Shown here piece after piece: positions 1 to 9,433 of a stretch of DNA of 64,000 nucleotides (its first letter is position 1; each line of letters opens with the position of its first letter). Under the pieces are notes generated by a model that did no database searches, was not told the origin of the DNA, and saw nothing but the letters and a program-made list of their open reading frames with translations. The position numbers were made by a program, and so were the translations under genes. Location of the stretch: assembly GCF_014202995.1 (NCBI RefSeq), contig NZ_JACHIA010000015.1:1-64000 (forward strand), in the 5' to 3' direction. Source of the stretch: Longimicrobium terrae (GTDB lineage Bacteria; Gemmatimonadota; Gemmatimonadetes; Longimicrobiales; Longimicrobiaceae).

Positions 1-1
1 T

Positions 2-76
2 CACAACGCCTGCATCTTGATCAACAGGCAGCTAGGACGACAGCCGCTCGCCTTTGCCGATCTGCTCGGCTGGTGA
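2..76 (+). CDS. 3-prime end of an unidentified protein (partial)
   Basis: Only the last 24 codons and a TGA stop are present; the 5-prime part lies outside the window. The residues (starting HNACILINRQL) read like a real helical C-terminus, and the frame is open to the window edge. The gene would converge on the minus-strand kinase that ends at 130. Nothing here identifies the family, and the fragment is too short to exclude chance. Confidence 0.3.
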   Translation, partial: HNACILINRQLGRQPLAFADLLGW

Positions 77-129
77 GAAACTCACACCAAGCGTTTCAGT
101 CGCCCGTGCCGGGGATCCACCCGCGTCCG

Positions 130-1830
130 TCAGCCCGTGATTGTCACCTCGATGCGCGACGGTTCGGGGGAGGCGCGCTCCATCACCAGGTACTGCATGG
201 AATCGGCGGCGGAGGATGGCGTACCGGTGGCGGGAAGGGTGAAGTGTACCGTCGTCCCTACGTCCACCTCCGATTCCACCCACATCCGCCCGCCGTGCGC
301 CGACACCAAGGCGCTGGCGATGGAGAGGCCGAGGCCGGCGCCGCGGCGGTCCGCCGGGTCCGCCTGCCAGAAGGCGCCAAAGAGGTGCGGCAGGTGCTCC
401 GCCGGAATGCCCGGGCCCGTGTCGATGACGGACAGGCGCACCATCCCCGCTGCCGCCTCCGCGCGGACGGTGATGCTGCCGCCGGATGGCGTGAACTTGA
501 TCGCGTTCCCCACCAAGTTGGAGAGCACCTGGATGGCGCGAACGGAATCGGCGTGCACGCGCAGATCCTCGTCCGCGCACTGCATTCGCAGCTCCAGGCC
601 GCGGCCGGCGGCCAGGGGGCGCAGCATGGACTCCGCCTGCTCCAGCAGATCGATGGCGAACAGGTCGGCGGTCTGCAGCGGCGCGTCCGTCGCCTCCAGC
701 CGGCCGACATCCAGCAGGTCCTCCACCAGCCGGTGCACCTGCGTGGCCGATGCCTGGATGCCGGCGAGCGTTTCGCGCGCGTAGCTGTCCGCACGCGGCG
801 GCATCAGGTGCAGCGCCATCTCCGCCCCCATCGCGATGCTCGCCAATGGGTTGCGCAGGTCGTGCGCGACGATGGACAGGATGCGCTCGCGCGCGGCGGT
901 CGCCCGGCGCGCGTCCGCGAACAGGCGCGCGTTCTCCAAAGCCAGCGCGGCGCGGCCGGCAAGCTCCTCGGCCAGCGCCTGGTCTTCGCGCAGGTAGCGG
1001 CGCTCCGGGCTGAAGCTGATCATCGTCAGCGCGCCGATGACGCGGCCGCCCGCGCGCAGCGGGGTCGACACCAGCGACCGTGGCTCCACGCCCATGAAGG
1101 CTATCCCCGTCTCCCCGATCCGCGCGGGAAGGCGGGGCAGGGTGAGGGTGCGCGCGCGGCCCAGCAGCGGTGCCAGCGGGGAGCCGTTTTCCGCCAGCGC
1201 ACGCAGACGCGCCTCCTCCGCCGGATCCGCGTGGGCGATGGCGCGAACCGACGTCCCATCTCCCTCGCCCAGCTCGATGACGCACAGGTCCGCCATGCGC
1301 GGCACCAGGATGCGCGCCAGCTGCTCCAGTGCGGTCGCGCTGTCCAGCGAGGCGCCCAGCGCGCGGCTCGCCTCGGACAGCAGCGTGGCGCGCAGGGCCG
1401 CGGTTTCCGCCACCAGGCGTGCGGCGCGCTGGCTCCGGTACAGGCGCCGCGTTTCCAGCAGGTTCTGCACGCGCAGCAGCACCTCGCCCACGTCGAACGG
1501 CTTGGTCAGGAAGTCGCGCGCGCCCTCGCCCAGCGCGCGGTCGCGCGCCTCGGAGGTGATGTCCGCGGTCAGCACGAGGACCGGGCGATAGTCGCCCGCG
1601 GGCGTCATCTCCCGAAGCTCGCGCAGCACCTCGAAGCCGCTCATCCGCGGCATGTGCAGGTCCAGCAGCACCAAGTCCGGCTCGTGCTCGCGCGCCAGTT
1701 CCACCGCGCGCAGCGGGTTCTGCGTGCGCAGCAGCGTTCCCACGCCGGCGCCGCCCAGAATGGCTTCCAGCAGATCCAGGTTGGCCGGCTCGTCATCCAC
1801 CAGCAGCAGCGTCGGCGTCTGCGCGTTCAC
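130..1830 (-). CDS. REC-GAF-histidine kinase (hybrid sensor kinase with N-terminal receiver)
   Basis: A 566-residue two-component protein. Residues about 6-120 are a receiver domain (LLLVDDEP; acceptor Asp in LVLLDLHMPRMSG; Lys in LTKPFD). About 150-300 is GAF-like. HisKA follows with the phospho-acceptor His in IVAHDLRNP, and then HATPase_c with NAIKF, DTGPGIP and GAGLGLSI. There is no membrane segment, so it is probably cytosolic. The GTG start at 1830 overlaps the stop of the upstream PAS kinase by 4 bp (GTGA), which implies translational coupling. The receiver may take phosphate from that kinase and gate this kinase's own output; this is inferred from gene order. No output regulator with a DNA-binding domain is adjacent. 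Confidence 0.9.
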   Translation of the reverse strand: MNAQTPTLLLVDDEPANLDLLEAILGGAGVGTLLRTQNPLRAVELAREHEPDLVLLDLHMPRMSGFEVLRELREMTPAGDYRPVLVLTADITSEARDRALGEGARDFLTKPFDVGEVLLRVQNLLETRRLYRSQRAARLVAETAALRATLLSEASRALGASLDSATALEQLARILVPRMADLCVIELGEGDGTSVRAIAHADPAEEARLRALAENGSPLAPLLGRARTLTLPRLPARIGETGIAFMGVEPRSLVSTPLRAGGRVIGALTMISFSPERRYLREDQALAEELAGRAALALENARLFADARRATAARERILSIVAHDLRNPLASIAMGAEMALHLMPPRADSYARETLAGIQASATQVHRLVEDLLDVGRLEATDAPLQTADLFAIDLLEQAESMLRPLAAGRGLELRMQCADEDLRVHADSVRAIQVLSNLVGNAIKFTPSGGSITVRAEAAAGMVRLSVIDTGPGIPAEHLPHLFGAFWQADPADRRGAGLGLSIASALVSAHGGRMWVESEVDVGTTVHFTLPATGTPSSAADSMQYLVMERASPEPSRIEVTITG

Positions 1831-4800
1831 AGCCCCTCCCGCGCGGCAAGAAATCGTTCCACGGTTTCCAGAAACTCGTCCACGTCGATGGGCTTGCTGA
1901 GGTAGGCGTCCGCCCCGAGCGCGCGCAGCCGTTCGGCCGTGGCGCGGGTGGCGTCGGCGCTGATGACCACGATGGGGATGCCCGCCGTCCGCCCGTCGGA
2001 GCGCAGGCGGCGCAGCACTTCCTCCCCCGGGATGTCGGGAAGATGCAGGTCCAGGAGGATCAGGTCCGGCCGGTGCTCGCGCGCCAGCTCCACGCCGATC
2101 TGCCCCTGCAGGGCGGGAAGTGTGCGCCATCCCGGGCGGCTGAGCAGGATGGTCTCCACCAGGCTGAGGTTGGCGAGGTTGTCTTCCACGTACAGCAGCG
2201 TCGCCGTCCCATGGCCGGCCGGGACGGCACGCGATCCACCCGCCTCGGCGCCATCCAGCGCGTCCAGTGGATCGGAGGCGCCGCCCAGCTCCACGCGGAA
2301 CACGCTCCCCTCGTCGGACGACCGCTCCAGCGTGAGCGCGCCGCCCATCGCCTCTGTCAGCCGCTGGCTGAGGGCGAGGCCGAGCCCCGTTCCCTCCACG
2401 CCGGTGGATTCCGCGCCCAGGCGCGCGAACGGGGTAAAGAGCTGCTCCGCGTTCTCCGCCGGAATGCCGCGCCCCTCGTCCTCCACGCGGATCACGAGGT
2501 GCCCGTCCGCGGACGGCTCGCACCACAGGCGCACGCGGCCGCCGGGGCGGTTGTACTTGATGGCGTTGGACAGAAGGTTCAGCAGCACCTGCGCGAGCCG
2601 CTGCCGGTCCGCGCGCACAAAGGCGTCCCGCGGCGCGGGGCCGTGTTCCAGCACCACGCCCCACTGGGCCGCCATCGGGCGGACGAGGCCGAGCGCTTCT
2701 TCCACCAGCGGCGTGACGCGCACCGGCTCCAGCGACAGGTTGTGCCGGCCGGCCTCGATGCGGGCGATCTCCAGCACCTCGTTGATGAGGTTCAGCAGGT
2801 GCCGCCCCGCCTTGAGGATGTGCTGCACCGACTTCTGGTCGTTGGATGGCAGCTCCGCCCGGCCAAGGAGCTGCGCGAAGCCCAGGATGCTGTTCATGGG
2901 CGTGCGCAGTTCGTGGCTCATCCGCGAAAGGAACTCGCTCTTGGCCCGGTTGGCCCGCTCCGCCGCTTCCGTCGCGGCGCGCAGCGCTTCTTCTGTCCGC
3001 CGGCGTTCGGTGACGTCGCGGGAGATGACGACGATCCCCTCATCCGCCGAATCCGGCAGCAGGGTGCGTCCCACGCTTTCCAGTACGCGCCACGCCCCGT
3101 CCGCATGGCGGAAGCGGATCTGCACGGTGTGGCTGGTCCCCGGTTCGCCCGCCATGCGCCGCAGCGACTCGCGCGCGGCCTCCACGTCGTCCGGGTGCAT
3201 GAATCCGAACGGCGTCACGCCCAGCATGTCCGCCGGGGTGAATCCCAGAAGGCGCAGGACGGACGGGCTCTGGTACAGGTACGTGCCCTCCGCGCTCAGC
3301 ACGGTAATGAGGTCCGACGCGTTTTCCGTCAGCGCGCGGAAGTGCTCCTCGCTCTTGCGCAGCGCCTCGGCCGCCTCGTGGCGCTCGGTGACGTCGCGCA
3401 CGTTGGCGACGATGGAGGGAATGCCGGCGCCGCCCGTCTCCAGCACGCGTCCGAACGCTTCCATGTAGCGCCACCGGCCGCGCTTGTCGCGGAAGCGGTA
3501 CTCCGCGTTTCCCGTCAGTCCCGGCTCGGCGAGGACGCGCGCGAGTTCGCCCGCGACGATGGGCTGATCTTCCGGGTGCATGTACTCGAACGCGCTGCGG
3601 TCCGTCAGCTCCGCCGGGCTCCATCCCAGGATGCGTTCGATGGGCGGGCTCAGGTACGTCATCCGCCCGGTGGCGTCCAGGATGAGTACGATGTCCTGCG
3701 CGTTCTCGATCAGCGCGCGGAAGTGCTCCTCGTTGCGGCGCAGCGCCTCTTCCGCCCGCGTGCGGTCGGTGACGTCGCGCGCGTTGGCCACCATCCGGTA
3801 GTCGCCATCGGGCGTGACGACGATGCGCGCCGTCGTTTCCAGCACCATCCACCCGCCGTCGCGCCGCCGGTGGCGGTAGCGCATGGTCTGCGGCTGCGAC
3901 GGATCCAGCAGAAGCTCCTGCATCCGCTCGTGCACGGCGTGGACGTCGTCGGGATGGACGAAGTCGGCGGCCGTGGTTCCCTCCAGCTCGTCCGGCGTCC
4001 AGCTGAGCACCACCTCCGCCGCGGGGCTGGCGTACAGGACGGCGCCGGTGACCGCGTCGTTGATGGTCGCCACGTCGGACGAGTTCTCGATGAGCGTGCG
4101 GAAGTGCTCCTCGCTCTCCTTGAGCGCGCGCTGCACGGCACGGCTTTCGGTGACGTCGCGCGAGTTGGCGACGACGCCCTCCGCCGCCGTGTGCTCCGAC
4201 ATCGTCCGCCCGACGGACTCCAGGTAGTGCAGCGTGCCGTCCTTGGCGCGGTACCGGTACTCTACGGTGACGGCCTGCCCCGGCGTGGCGACGATCCGGG
4301 ACAGCGCCTCGCGGACGACGGGGAGGTCGTCGGGATGGATGTTGTCGGCGATGCTGCGGCCGACGCGCTCCTCGCTGGTCCAGCCCAGGAGGCGCGTCAT
4401 GGCGTCGTTCTCGTAGCGGACGCTGCCGTCCGCCTCCAGCAGGGTGATGATGTCGTACGTGTTGGCCACCATCCGCCGGAAGCGCTCTTCGCTTTCCTGC
4501 AGCGCGCGCTGGGCGGTCTTGGCGTCGGTAACGTCGCGGATGACGGTGATGAACGTGCCGTCCGGCACGGGAACGACGCGCGCCTCGTAGTCGCCCATCC
4601 CCGCGGGCGTGGGCAGCTGGTACTCGAACGAGGCGAGCTGATTGGTGCGCACCGCCCTCTCCAAAGCCGCCATGGTGGCGTCCGCCACGGGAGGAAGCAC
4701 GTCCTGGATGCGCTTCCACATGAAGACCTCGGGCGGGACGGCGAGCTTGTTGTGGCTCCCCGCGCGGTAGTCGAGGATCGTTCCGTCCGGGCCCAGGCGG

Positions 4801-6746
4801 AAAAAGAGGTCCGGGAGCGCGCGGAAGATGCCTTCCACCTCGTGCGTCCGCTCCAGCAGCGCCTCCTTGGCCGCCTCGTGCTCGGCTACCTCTTCCTCCA
4901 GCGCCTCGTTGGCGGCGGCCAGCTCGCCCGTCCGCTCGGCGACGCGCAGCTCCAACTGCTCGTTGGCGCGGCGAAGCTCCGCCTCGTAGCGCAGGCGGTC
5001 GCTGATGTCGCGGCCGTTGGCCAGCAGGCGGTCTACGCCGTTGATGGTGACGCGCCGCAGCTGCATGTCGGCCCAGTTGGCCTTGCCGTCCTTGCGGCGC
5101 CCCTTCCACTCGAACCGCTGCGGCTCGCCAGCGACGGCGCGGCGGATGTACTCGCGGGCGTGCTCGATGGTGTACGGCGCCTCGTCCCACGAGATGCCCT
5201 CCACTCCGAGCGCCAGCGTTTCCTCCTCCGTGTAGCCGTACAGGTCGCACGCGGCCTGGTTGACCTCCAGGAACGCGCCCGTTTCCAGGTCGTGCACCCA
5301 CATCGCCTCGGACGAGATCTGGAAGAGGGTGCGGTAGCTGAGCTCCGACTGCCGCATCGCTTCTTCCGCCGCCTTGCGCTCGCGGATGTCGCGGACGAGC
5401 GCCAGCAGCCGCTCCTCGCCGCGGATGCTGACGCGCTGCAGGCCCACCTCCACCCACATCTCCTCGCCCGTTTCCGGGTGCGGCGTCATCCACTCAAAGC
5501 GCTGCGGCTCTCCCGTGGCCGCCTTCTGCAGATACTCCGCGGCGCGCTCCTCCGTGAACGGCGGCGGGCCGCTGGCGATGACGCCGAGGCCGCTGGCGCG
5601 CAGTTCATCCAGCGACACGCCGCCCAGTTCGCAGGCGCGGGCGTTGGCATCCAGCACCGCGCCCGTGGCCAGGTCGTGGACAAAGATCGCGTCGTTGCTG
5701 CTTTCAAAGATCGCCCGATAGCTCTCTTCGCTGGTGCGCAGCGCCTGCTCCGCGCGCTTCCGCTCACCGATGTCCCGGACGACGGCCATCACCCGGTCCT
5801 GGCCGTTGAGCACGACGCGCTGCAGGCTGACCTCGCCCCACACTTCGCCGCCGGTGTGCCGGTGGATGCTCATCCACTCGAACCGCTGCGCTTCTCCCGC
5901 CATGGCGCGCGCAGTCTGCTCCATCGCCAGCTCCGGCGTGAAAGGCGCGGGGCCGTTCCAGAGGATGGCGGCCGGATCGCGCCGCAGCTCGTCGCGGGAG
6001 GCGGCAACCAGTTCACAGGCGCGGTCGTTGGCATCCACCATCGCGCCCGTGACGGGATCGGTGATGAAGATGGCGTCGTTGCTGGTCTGAAAGATCGTCC
6101 GATAGCTCTCCTCCGACGCGCGCAGCGCCGCCTCGGCCTCCGCCTGCTCGGCGGCGCGGTCGGCCGTTCCGTCCTCTTCCCGGCTTCCCACGCCCGCGGC
6201 CGGTTCCGCCCCGTCCTCGCCGCGGGCACCAGGTCGCGCATCCGCATCCATTCCGGCGGATGCGTGGTAGGCGGCGCCCGCGCGGTCCGCGAGCGTGGCG
6301 GAAAATGCGCCCTCCGCGTCCGTCCATGGGCGGTCCGCGCCGCGCTCCAGGCGAATGAAGCCGGCCAGCGCGCCGCCGCTCCACACGCCCGCGTCCAGCG
6401 CGATTACGTCCGCGCCGCCCTCCGCGGAGAGCCGCGCCAGGTGGTCCGTCGCCCACCGCCGCTCCGCGAGCGACGAGGTGCCCGGCCACGCGCCGCGCGA
6501 CTCGGCGCCTTTATCCCACGTGGCGGAATCGGTGTGGAATCGTTCGGCGCAGCGGAGCGTCTGGCCGTCGTCCGCGCACAGCCAGAGCGAGGCGGACCGC
6601 GCATCGGTCGCCATCGCGGCAACGCGCAGCAGGCAGCGGATTTCCGCGGCGAACGAGGACGCGGGAACGCGGCGGGCGAGCTCCAGGAGCGCGGCGTCGA
6701 GCAGCGTCTGGGAGATGACCGGAATGGGACTGCTGGTGGACTGCAT
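1827..6746 (-). CDS. Multi-PAS hybrid sensor histidine kinase
   Basis: A 1639-residue hybrid kinase. A GAF-like region covers about 20-165. Eight PAS/PAC units follow: three of the FEWM type, one after a coiled coil (near 600-660), and four of the MHPDD type, most ending in RDVTER-like PAC motifs. HisKA carries its His in SHELRTPMNS near residue 1260. HATPase_c (NAIKYN, DEGRGIP, GTGLGLAL) and a C-terminal receiver (LLYVEDN, LILLDLHLP, LSKPID) close the protein. There are no membrane spans, so the signals are probably intracellular or diffusible. The ATG at 6746 was chosen because the frame further upstream translates an intergenic repeat into low-complexity Thr-His-Ser-Arg sequence. The first gene of a two-gene unit with the REC-GAF kinase. 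Confidence 0.92.
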   Translation of the reverse strand: MQSTSSPIPVISQTLLDAALLELARRVPASSFAAEIRCLLRVAAMATDARSASLWLCADDGQTLRCAERFHTDSATWDKGAESRGAWPGTSSLAERRWATDHLARLSAEGGADVIALDAGVWSGGALAGFIRLERGADRPWTDAEGAFSATLADRAGAAYHASAGMDADARPGARGEDGAEPAAGVGSREEDGTADRAAEQAEAEAALRASEESYRTIFQTSNDAIFITDPVTGAMVDANDRACELVAASRDELRRDPAAILWNGPAPFTPELAMEQTARAMAGEAQRFEWMSIHRHTGGEVWGEVSLQRVVLNGQDRVMAVVRDIGERKRAEQALRTSEESYRAIFESSNDAIFVHDLATGAVLDANARACELGGVSLDELRASGLGVIASGPPPFTEERAAEYLQKAATGEPQRFEWMTPHPETGEEMWVEVGLQRVSIRGEERLLALVRDIRERKAAEEAMRQSELSYRTLFQISSEAMWVHDLETGAFLEVNQAACDLYGYTEEETLALGVEGISWDEAPYTIEHAREYIRRAVAGEPQRFEWKGRRKDGKANWADMQLRRVTINGVDRLLANGRDISDRLRYEAELRRANEQLELRVAERTGELAAANEALEEEVAEHEAAKEALLERTHEVEGIFRALPDLFFRLGPDGTILDYRAGSHNKLAVPPEVFMWKRIQDVLPPVADATMAALERAVRTNQLASFEYQLPTPAGMGDYEARVVPVPDGTFITVIRDVTDAKTAQRALQESEERFRRMVANTYDIITLLEADGSVRYENDAMTRLLGWTSEERVGRSIADNIHPDDLPVVREALSRIVATPGQAVTVEYRYRAKDGTLHYLESVGRTMSEHTAAEGVVANSRDVTESRAVQRALKESEEHFRTLIENSSDVATINDAVTGAVLYASPAAEVVLSWTPDELEGTTAADFVHPDDVHAVHERMQELLLDPSQPQTMRYRHRRRDGGWMVLETTARIVVTPDGDYRMVANARDVTDRTRAEEALRRNEEHFRALIENAQDIVLILDATGRMTYLSPPIERILGWSPAELTDRSAFEYMHPEDQPIVAGELARVLAEPGLTGNAEYRFRDKRGRWRYMEAFGRVLETGGAGIPSIVANVRDVTERHEAAEALRKSEEHFRALTENASDLITVLSAEGTYLYQSPSVLRLLGFTPADMLGVTPFGFMHPDDVEAARESLRRMAGEPGTSHTVQIRFRHADGAWRVLESVGRTLLPDSADEGIVVISRDVTERRRTEEALRAATEAAERANRAKSEFLSRMSHELRTPMNSILGFAQLLGRAELPSNDQKSVQHILKAGRHLLNLINEVLEIARIEAGRHNLSLEPVRVTPLVEEALGLVRPMAAQWGVVLEHGPAPRDAFVRADRQRLAQVLLNLLSNAIKYNRPGGRVRLWCEPSADGHLVIRVEDEGRGIPAENAEQLFTPFARLGAESTGVEGTGLGLALSQRLTEAMGGALTLERSSDEGSVFRVELGGASDPLDALDGAEAGGSRAVPAGHGTATLLYVEDNLANLSLVETILLSRPGWRTLPALQGQIGVELAREHRPDLILLDLHLPDIPGEEVLRRLRSDGRTAGIPIVVISADATRATAERLRALGADAYLSKPIDVDEFLETVERFLAAREGL

Positions 6747-7141
6747 GGCCGAGTACGGAGGAGGTCCAGCGGGGCAGGGCGGGGCGGACGCGCGATGGCC
6801 GCGTCCGGGAGGGAAAAGTAGGCGCGCGGGGGCGGATGTACAAGTCTTGGTGAGAGATAAGGGAAGTGTGTGAGTGCGTGAGTGCGGGGTGCGAGAACAA
6901 GTGCGTGAGTGCTGGGTGCGTGAGTGCGTGAGTGCGACGTCGAAGACGACCGACAACCGATCGCCCTCACGCTTGCGTCGGGCGCTGCCGTTTTCGCACT
7001 CACGCACCCCGCACCCAGCACTTACGCACTTTCCCTAGTGCGATCTACCCACGCGGGCCGCGGTCGAGAGTTGCAGCTTTGTCACCGTCCGGCACGGGCC
7101 GGGCTTTCCATCCGACGACATCACTCTCGAGGCTTTCGCCC
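6747..7141. other. Divergent intergenic region holding a repeat element
   Basis: 395 bp between the divergent PAS kinase and a secreted-protein gene. It contains an imperfect inverted repeat made of GTGCGTGAGTGC-type units (6861-7035). No convincing coding frame is present. No promoter clearly matching the TTGnnn/TAnnnT pattern was found. Confidence 0.6.
6861..7035. repeat. GTGCGTGAGTGC inverted-repeat element, copy 1
   Basis: The left arm (6861-6939) is a run of GTGCGTGAGTGC-like units. The right arm (about 6995-7035) is the inverse, with CACTCACGCACC and ending in ACTTTCCCTAG. About 55 bp of unrelated sequence separates the arms. The outer end read inward on the minus strand is TAGGGAAAGTGCGTAAGTGC. 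Related sequences lie at 26058-26099 and 50951-51125. Confidence 0.75.
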
Positions 7142-7879
7142 ATGCGCTCTCTGCTCCGCACCCTGATCCTTTCCGCCGCCGCCCTGTCGATCGCCGCGCC
7201 GGCGGACGCGCAGCTCGGCGGTCTGGCCCGCCGCGCCGCCGCCCGCGCCGCGGGGAACGCCGCCGGCCAGGCGGTCGGCCTGCCGTCGTCCAACGGGGCG
7301 CGCGCGCCCGAGTTCAACGACGAAACGCTGGAAATCACGCCGCAGGTGGTGACGCGCTTCATCGCCGCGCTGGATGCGGAAGCCTCGCAGCGGCAGCGGC
7401 TTGCGGGTGAGCGCGCCGCCGCCGGCTCCCTGCGCGCCGAGGTGGAGCGCTACGAGCGGTGCACCTCGCGCGCGGACGAGAACCGCCAGCAGTCCGAGGC
7501 CGCCGCCGCGTCCGAGAACCTGGGGCTCGCCGTCCGCATCTCGCAGGCGCTGCTGCGCGGCGACACGACCACGTACCGCCGCCTGACGGACTCCATGGTG
7601 GTGGCGCAGGGCGCCGCGGCGGACTACACGGCGGCGTGCGGACAGCGCCCCAATGCGGCGTATCAGGCCATCAGCCGGCTGGACAACGCCGGCGACCTGG
7701 TGGCCGGCGCCGCGGCGGACGCGGGACAGTTCACCATCCGCCAGTTTGCCGTGCTGCGTGAGCGGATCGCGCCGTGGGTGCTTTCGCACGGGCGGCAGGG
7801 CGGGTTCACGGCGGAGGAGCGCCGCGCGCTGGAGGGCGCCACGGGGCTGGCGGGCCGTGAAGAACAGCTTCGCTCGTAG
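7142..7879 (+). CDS. Secreted hypothetical protein
   Basis: A 245-residue protein with a clear Sec signal peptide (MRSLLRTLILSAAAL; likely cleavage after ADA, before QLGG). The mature part is Ala/Arg-rich and mostly helical, with two cysteines (in YERCTSR and TAACGQR). No family is recognised. The ATG at 7142 was chosen because it begins the signal peptide and has CGAGG upstream; the open frame extends further up, but through the repeat. The 3-prime end overlaps the next gene by 23 bp, so the two are probably co-transcribed and both are exported. Confidence 0.75.
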   Translation: MRSLLRTLILSAAALSIAAPADAQLGGLARRAAARAAGNAAGQAVGLPSSNGARAPEFNDETLEITPQVVTRFIAALDAEASQRQRLAGERAAAGSLRAEVERYERCTSRADENRQQSEAAAASENLGLAVRISQALLRGDTTTYRRLTDSMVVAQGAAADYTAACGQRPNAAYQAISRLDNAGDLVAGAAADAGQFTIRQFAVLRERIAPWVLSHGRQGGFTAEERRALEGATGLAGREEQLRS

Positions 7880-8795
7880 CCTGCGCGCCGCGGCCGCCTC
7901 CCTGGCGCTGGCCGCGGCGCTTCCCGCCGGGCTCGCCGCGCAGGCGGGACTCGCCGTCCGCACGGCGGATGGGTGGCGGCCGTTCTGGCGCGCGGAGGCC
8001 GCCCCGGCGCGGTGGACGGGCGGGGCGCCCGCCCTCGCCTCCGCCGCGCGCTGGCGGACCATTCGCCCCGGCGTGGAGACGGCGGAGCTCCGCGTGGCGG
8101 GAAGTGGTGAGGCGTGGCGGGTGCGCGTGGTGCTGGTGCGCATCGACCCGCGCGTGCACCGGCTGGGACTGCGCGAGGCGCGCGCGCCGGACGGAATGGC
8201 GGGCGCGTGGACGGTGGACAGCGCGGGTGCGGGAGTAGCCGTCGCCTTCAACGCCGGCCAGTTCACCGGCGGCACGCCGTGGGGATGGACGGTGGTGGAT
8301 GGGCGCGAGGTGCGGGCGCCCGGCCGCGGCCCGCTCTCGATGGCGCTGGTGACGGACCGTGCCGGCAGCGTGCGCTTCGTGCCGCCGGACAGCATCGCGG
8401 CGGTGCGGCGGGCGGGCGGCGTGGTGAACGCCATCCAGTCGTATCCCGCGCTGCTGGCGGGAGATGGACAGGTGCCGGCGGCGCTCCGCCCTGGCGCACG
8501 CGAGATCGACCTGGCGCACCGCGATGGCCGGCTGGCCATCGGCGAACTGCGGGACGGGCGCATTCTGGTGGCGCTCACGCGGTTCGACGGGCTGGGCGGC
8601 GCGGCATCCACGGCACCGCTGGGGTTCACGGTGCCGGAGATGGCGGGGCTGATGGGCGGCCTGGGCTGCCGCCGCGCCATGCTGCTGGACGGCGGCATCT
8701 CCGGCCAGCTCCTCGTTCGGCCGCTGCGCGGATCGGTGGTGCGGCACACGGCATGGCGGCGCGTTCCGCTCGGCATCGTCGTGGAGCCGCGGTGA
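7857..8795 (+). CDS. Phosphodiester glycosidase (NAGPA) family protein
   Basis: A 312-residue exported protein. The GTG at 7857 begins a signal-peptide-like segment (LALAAALPAGLAAQA). The body matches the phosphodiester glycosidase family: an FNAGQFTGG block near residue 137, a central sugar-phosphate-fold stretch, and the late AMLLDGGISGQL motif near residue 277, equivalent to the family LDGGGSS motif. Members related to mammalian NAGPA cleave sugar phosphodiesters; bacterial substrates are mostly unknown. It overlaps the preceding secreted-protein gene and is followed by a terminator at 8887. Confidence 0.82.
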   Translation: MKNSFARSLRAAAASLALAAALPAGLAAQAGLAVRTADGWRPFWRAEAAPARWTGGAPALASAARWRTIRPGVETAELRVAGSGEAWRVRVVLVRIDPRVHRLGLREARAPDGMAGAWTVDSAGAGVAVAFNAGQFTGGTPWGWTVVDGREVRAPGRGPLSMALVTDRAGSVRFVPPDSIAAVRRAGGVVNAIQSYPALLAGDGQVPAALRPGAREIDLAHRDGRLAIGELRDGRILVALTRFDGLGGAASTAPLGFTVPEMAGLMGGLGCRRAMLLDGGISGQLLVRPLRGSVVRHTAWRRVPLGIVVEPR

Positions 8796-8886
8796 GACAG
8801 CGTTCATGAGGAAGTGTTGATGTGGCGGTTGATGATGTGGGATTGGGGTGATTCTCTGGGATGTGGGGATTGTGGATGGGGCGAAG

Positions 8887-8917
8887 AAGGGCGGCTTCGG
8901 GGGAAGCCGTCCTTTTT
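8887..8917 (+). terminator. Rho-independent terminator after the phosphodiester glycosidase gene
   Basis: The stem AAGGGCGGCTT pairs with AAGCCGTCCTT across a G-rich loop and runs directly into a T-tract (CCTTTTTCG). It lies about 90 bp after the stop codon. Confidence 0.75.
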
Positions 8918-8950
8918 CGTGTCTGGAGGTGACGGGTTGGCGCGGACGGT

Positions 8951-9350
8951 GTGGCCCCTCACCCCGCGTGCTGCGCACGACGACCCTCTCCCACGAACGG
9001 ATGTGGGAGAGGGAGCACACCCCAGTGTGGAGTGGAGGATAGATCGGCGAGCGGGGAGGGTTCTCGCCCGGCGGTTGAAACCGCGCCTCGAAGCACACGA
9101 AGTCCGCCTTCGCGGACTGCGCCCTTGGGATGCCGGCACTCCCGAACGCAGTTGAAGCCCCGATCGTGGACGCGTCAGCGGCCACGAGTCGGGGCTTACC
9201 GCTTTCAGAGCGGCGGATTCATTCGCTCAAGGGAGTCGGAGCAGGAGCGATCCTATGCGTTCGGCACCGAATCCGCCGCCGCCAACAACCCTCCCCCAGT
9301 CTTTTTTGGGGGAGGGTGGGCCGGTGGTGCCGGCCCGGGTGGGGGCCGCC
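8951..9350. repeat. Composite intergenic repeat, modules A-B-C-D (copy 1)
   Basis: Module A (8951-9024) has the hairpin CCCTCTCCCAC/GTGGGAGAGGG. Module B (9071-9120) starts GCGGTTGAAACCGCGCCTCG and ends with an AGTCCGCC/GCGGACT hairpin. Module C (9140-9232) has AAGCCCCGA/TCGGGGCTT arms. Module D (9286-9350) has the hairpin CCCTCCCCCAG/GGGGGAGGG followed by GGGCCGGTGGTGCCGGCCC. The same modules recur in the same order near 21.4 and 26.2 kb. The rest of 8796-9570 holds only a terminator and a candidate promoter. Confidence 0.85.
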
Positions 9351-9433
9351 CTGAACCTCGCCCGCCGTGAGACGATTCCTTCACTTCCGGTCTGTTCCTC
9401 CACCGACACATTGGCCGCTTCGTGCGCCTTCCT

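Noticed and set aside
2043-6821. A plus-strand open frame of about 1590 codons opposite the multi-PAS kinase
   Set aside because: It mirrors the codons of a clearly coding minus-strand gene; the product is Arg/Gln/His/Val-rich with no domain. Typical of very GC-rich coding DNA.
6747-7007. N-terminal extension of the multi-PAS kinase up to 7007
   Set aside because: The added residues are a direct translation of the GTGCGTGAGTGC repeat (Thr-His-Ser-Arg pattern), not protein-like. The ATG at 6746 is the sensible start.
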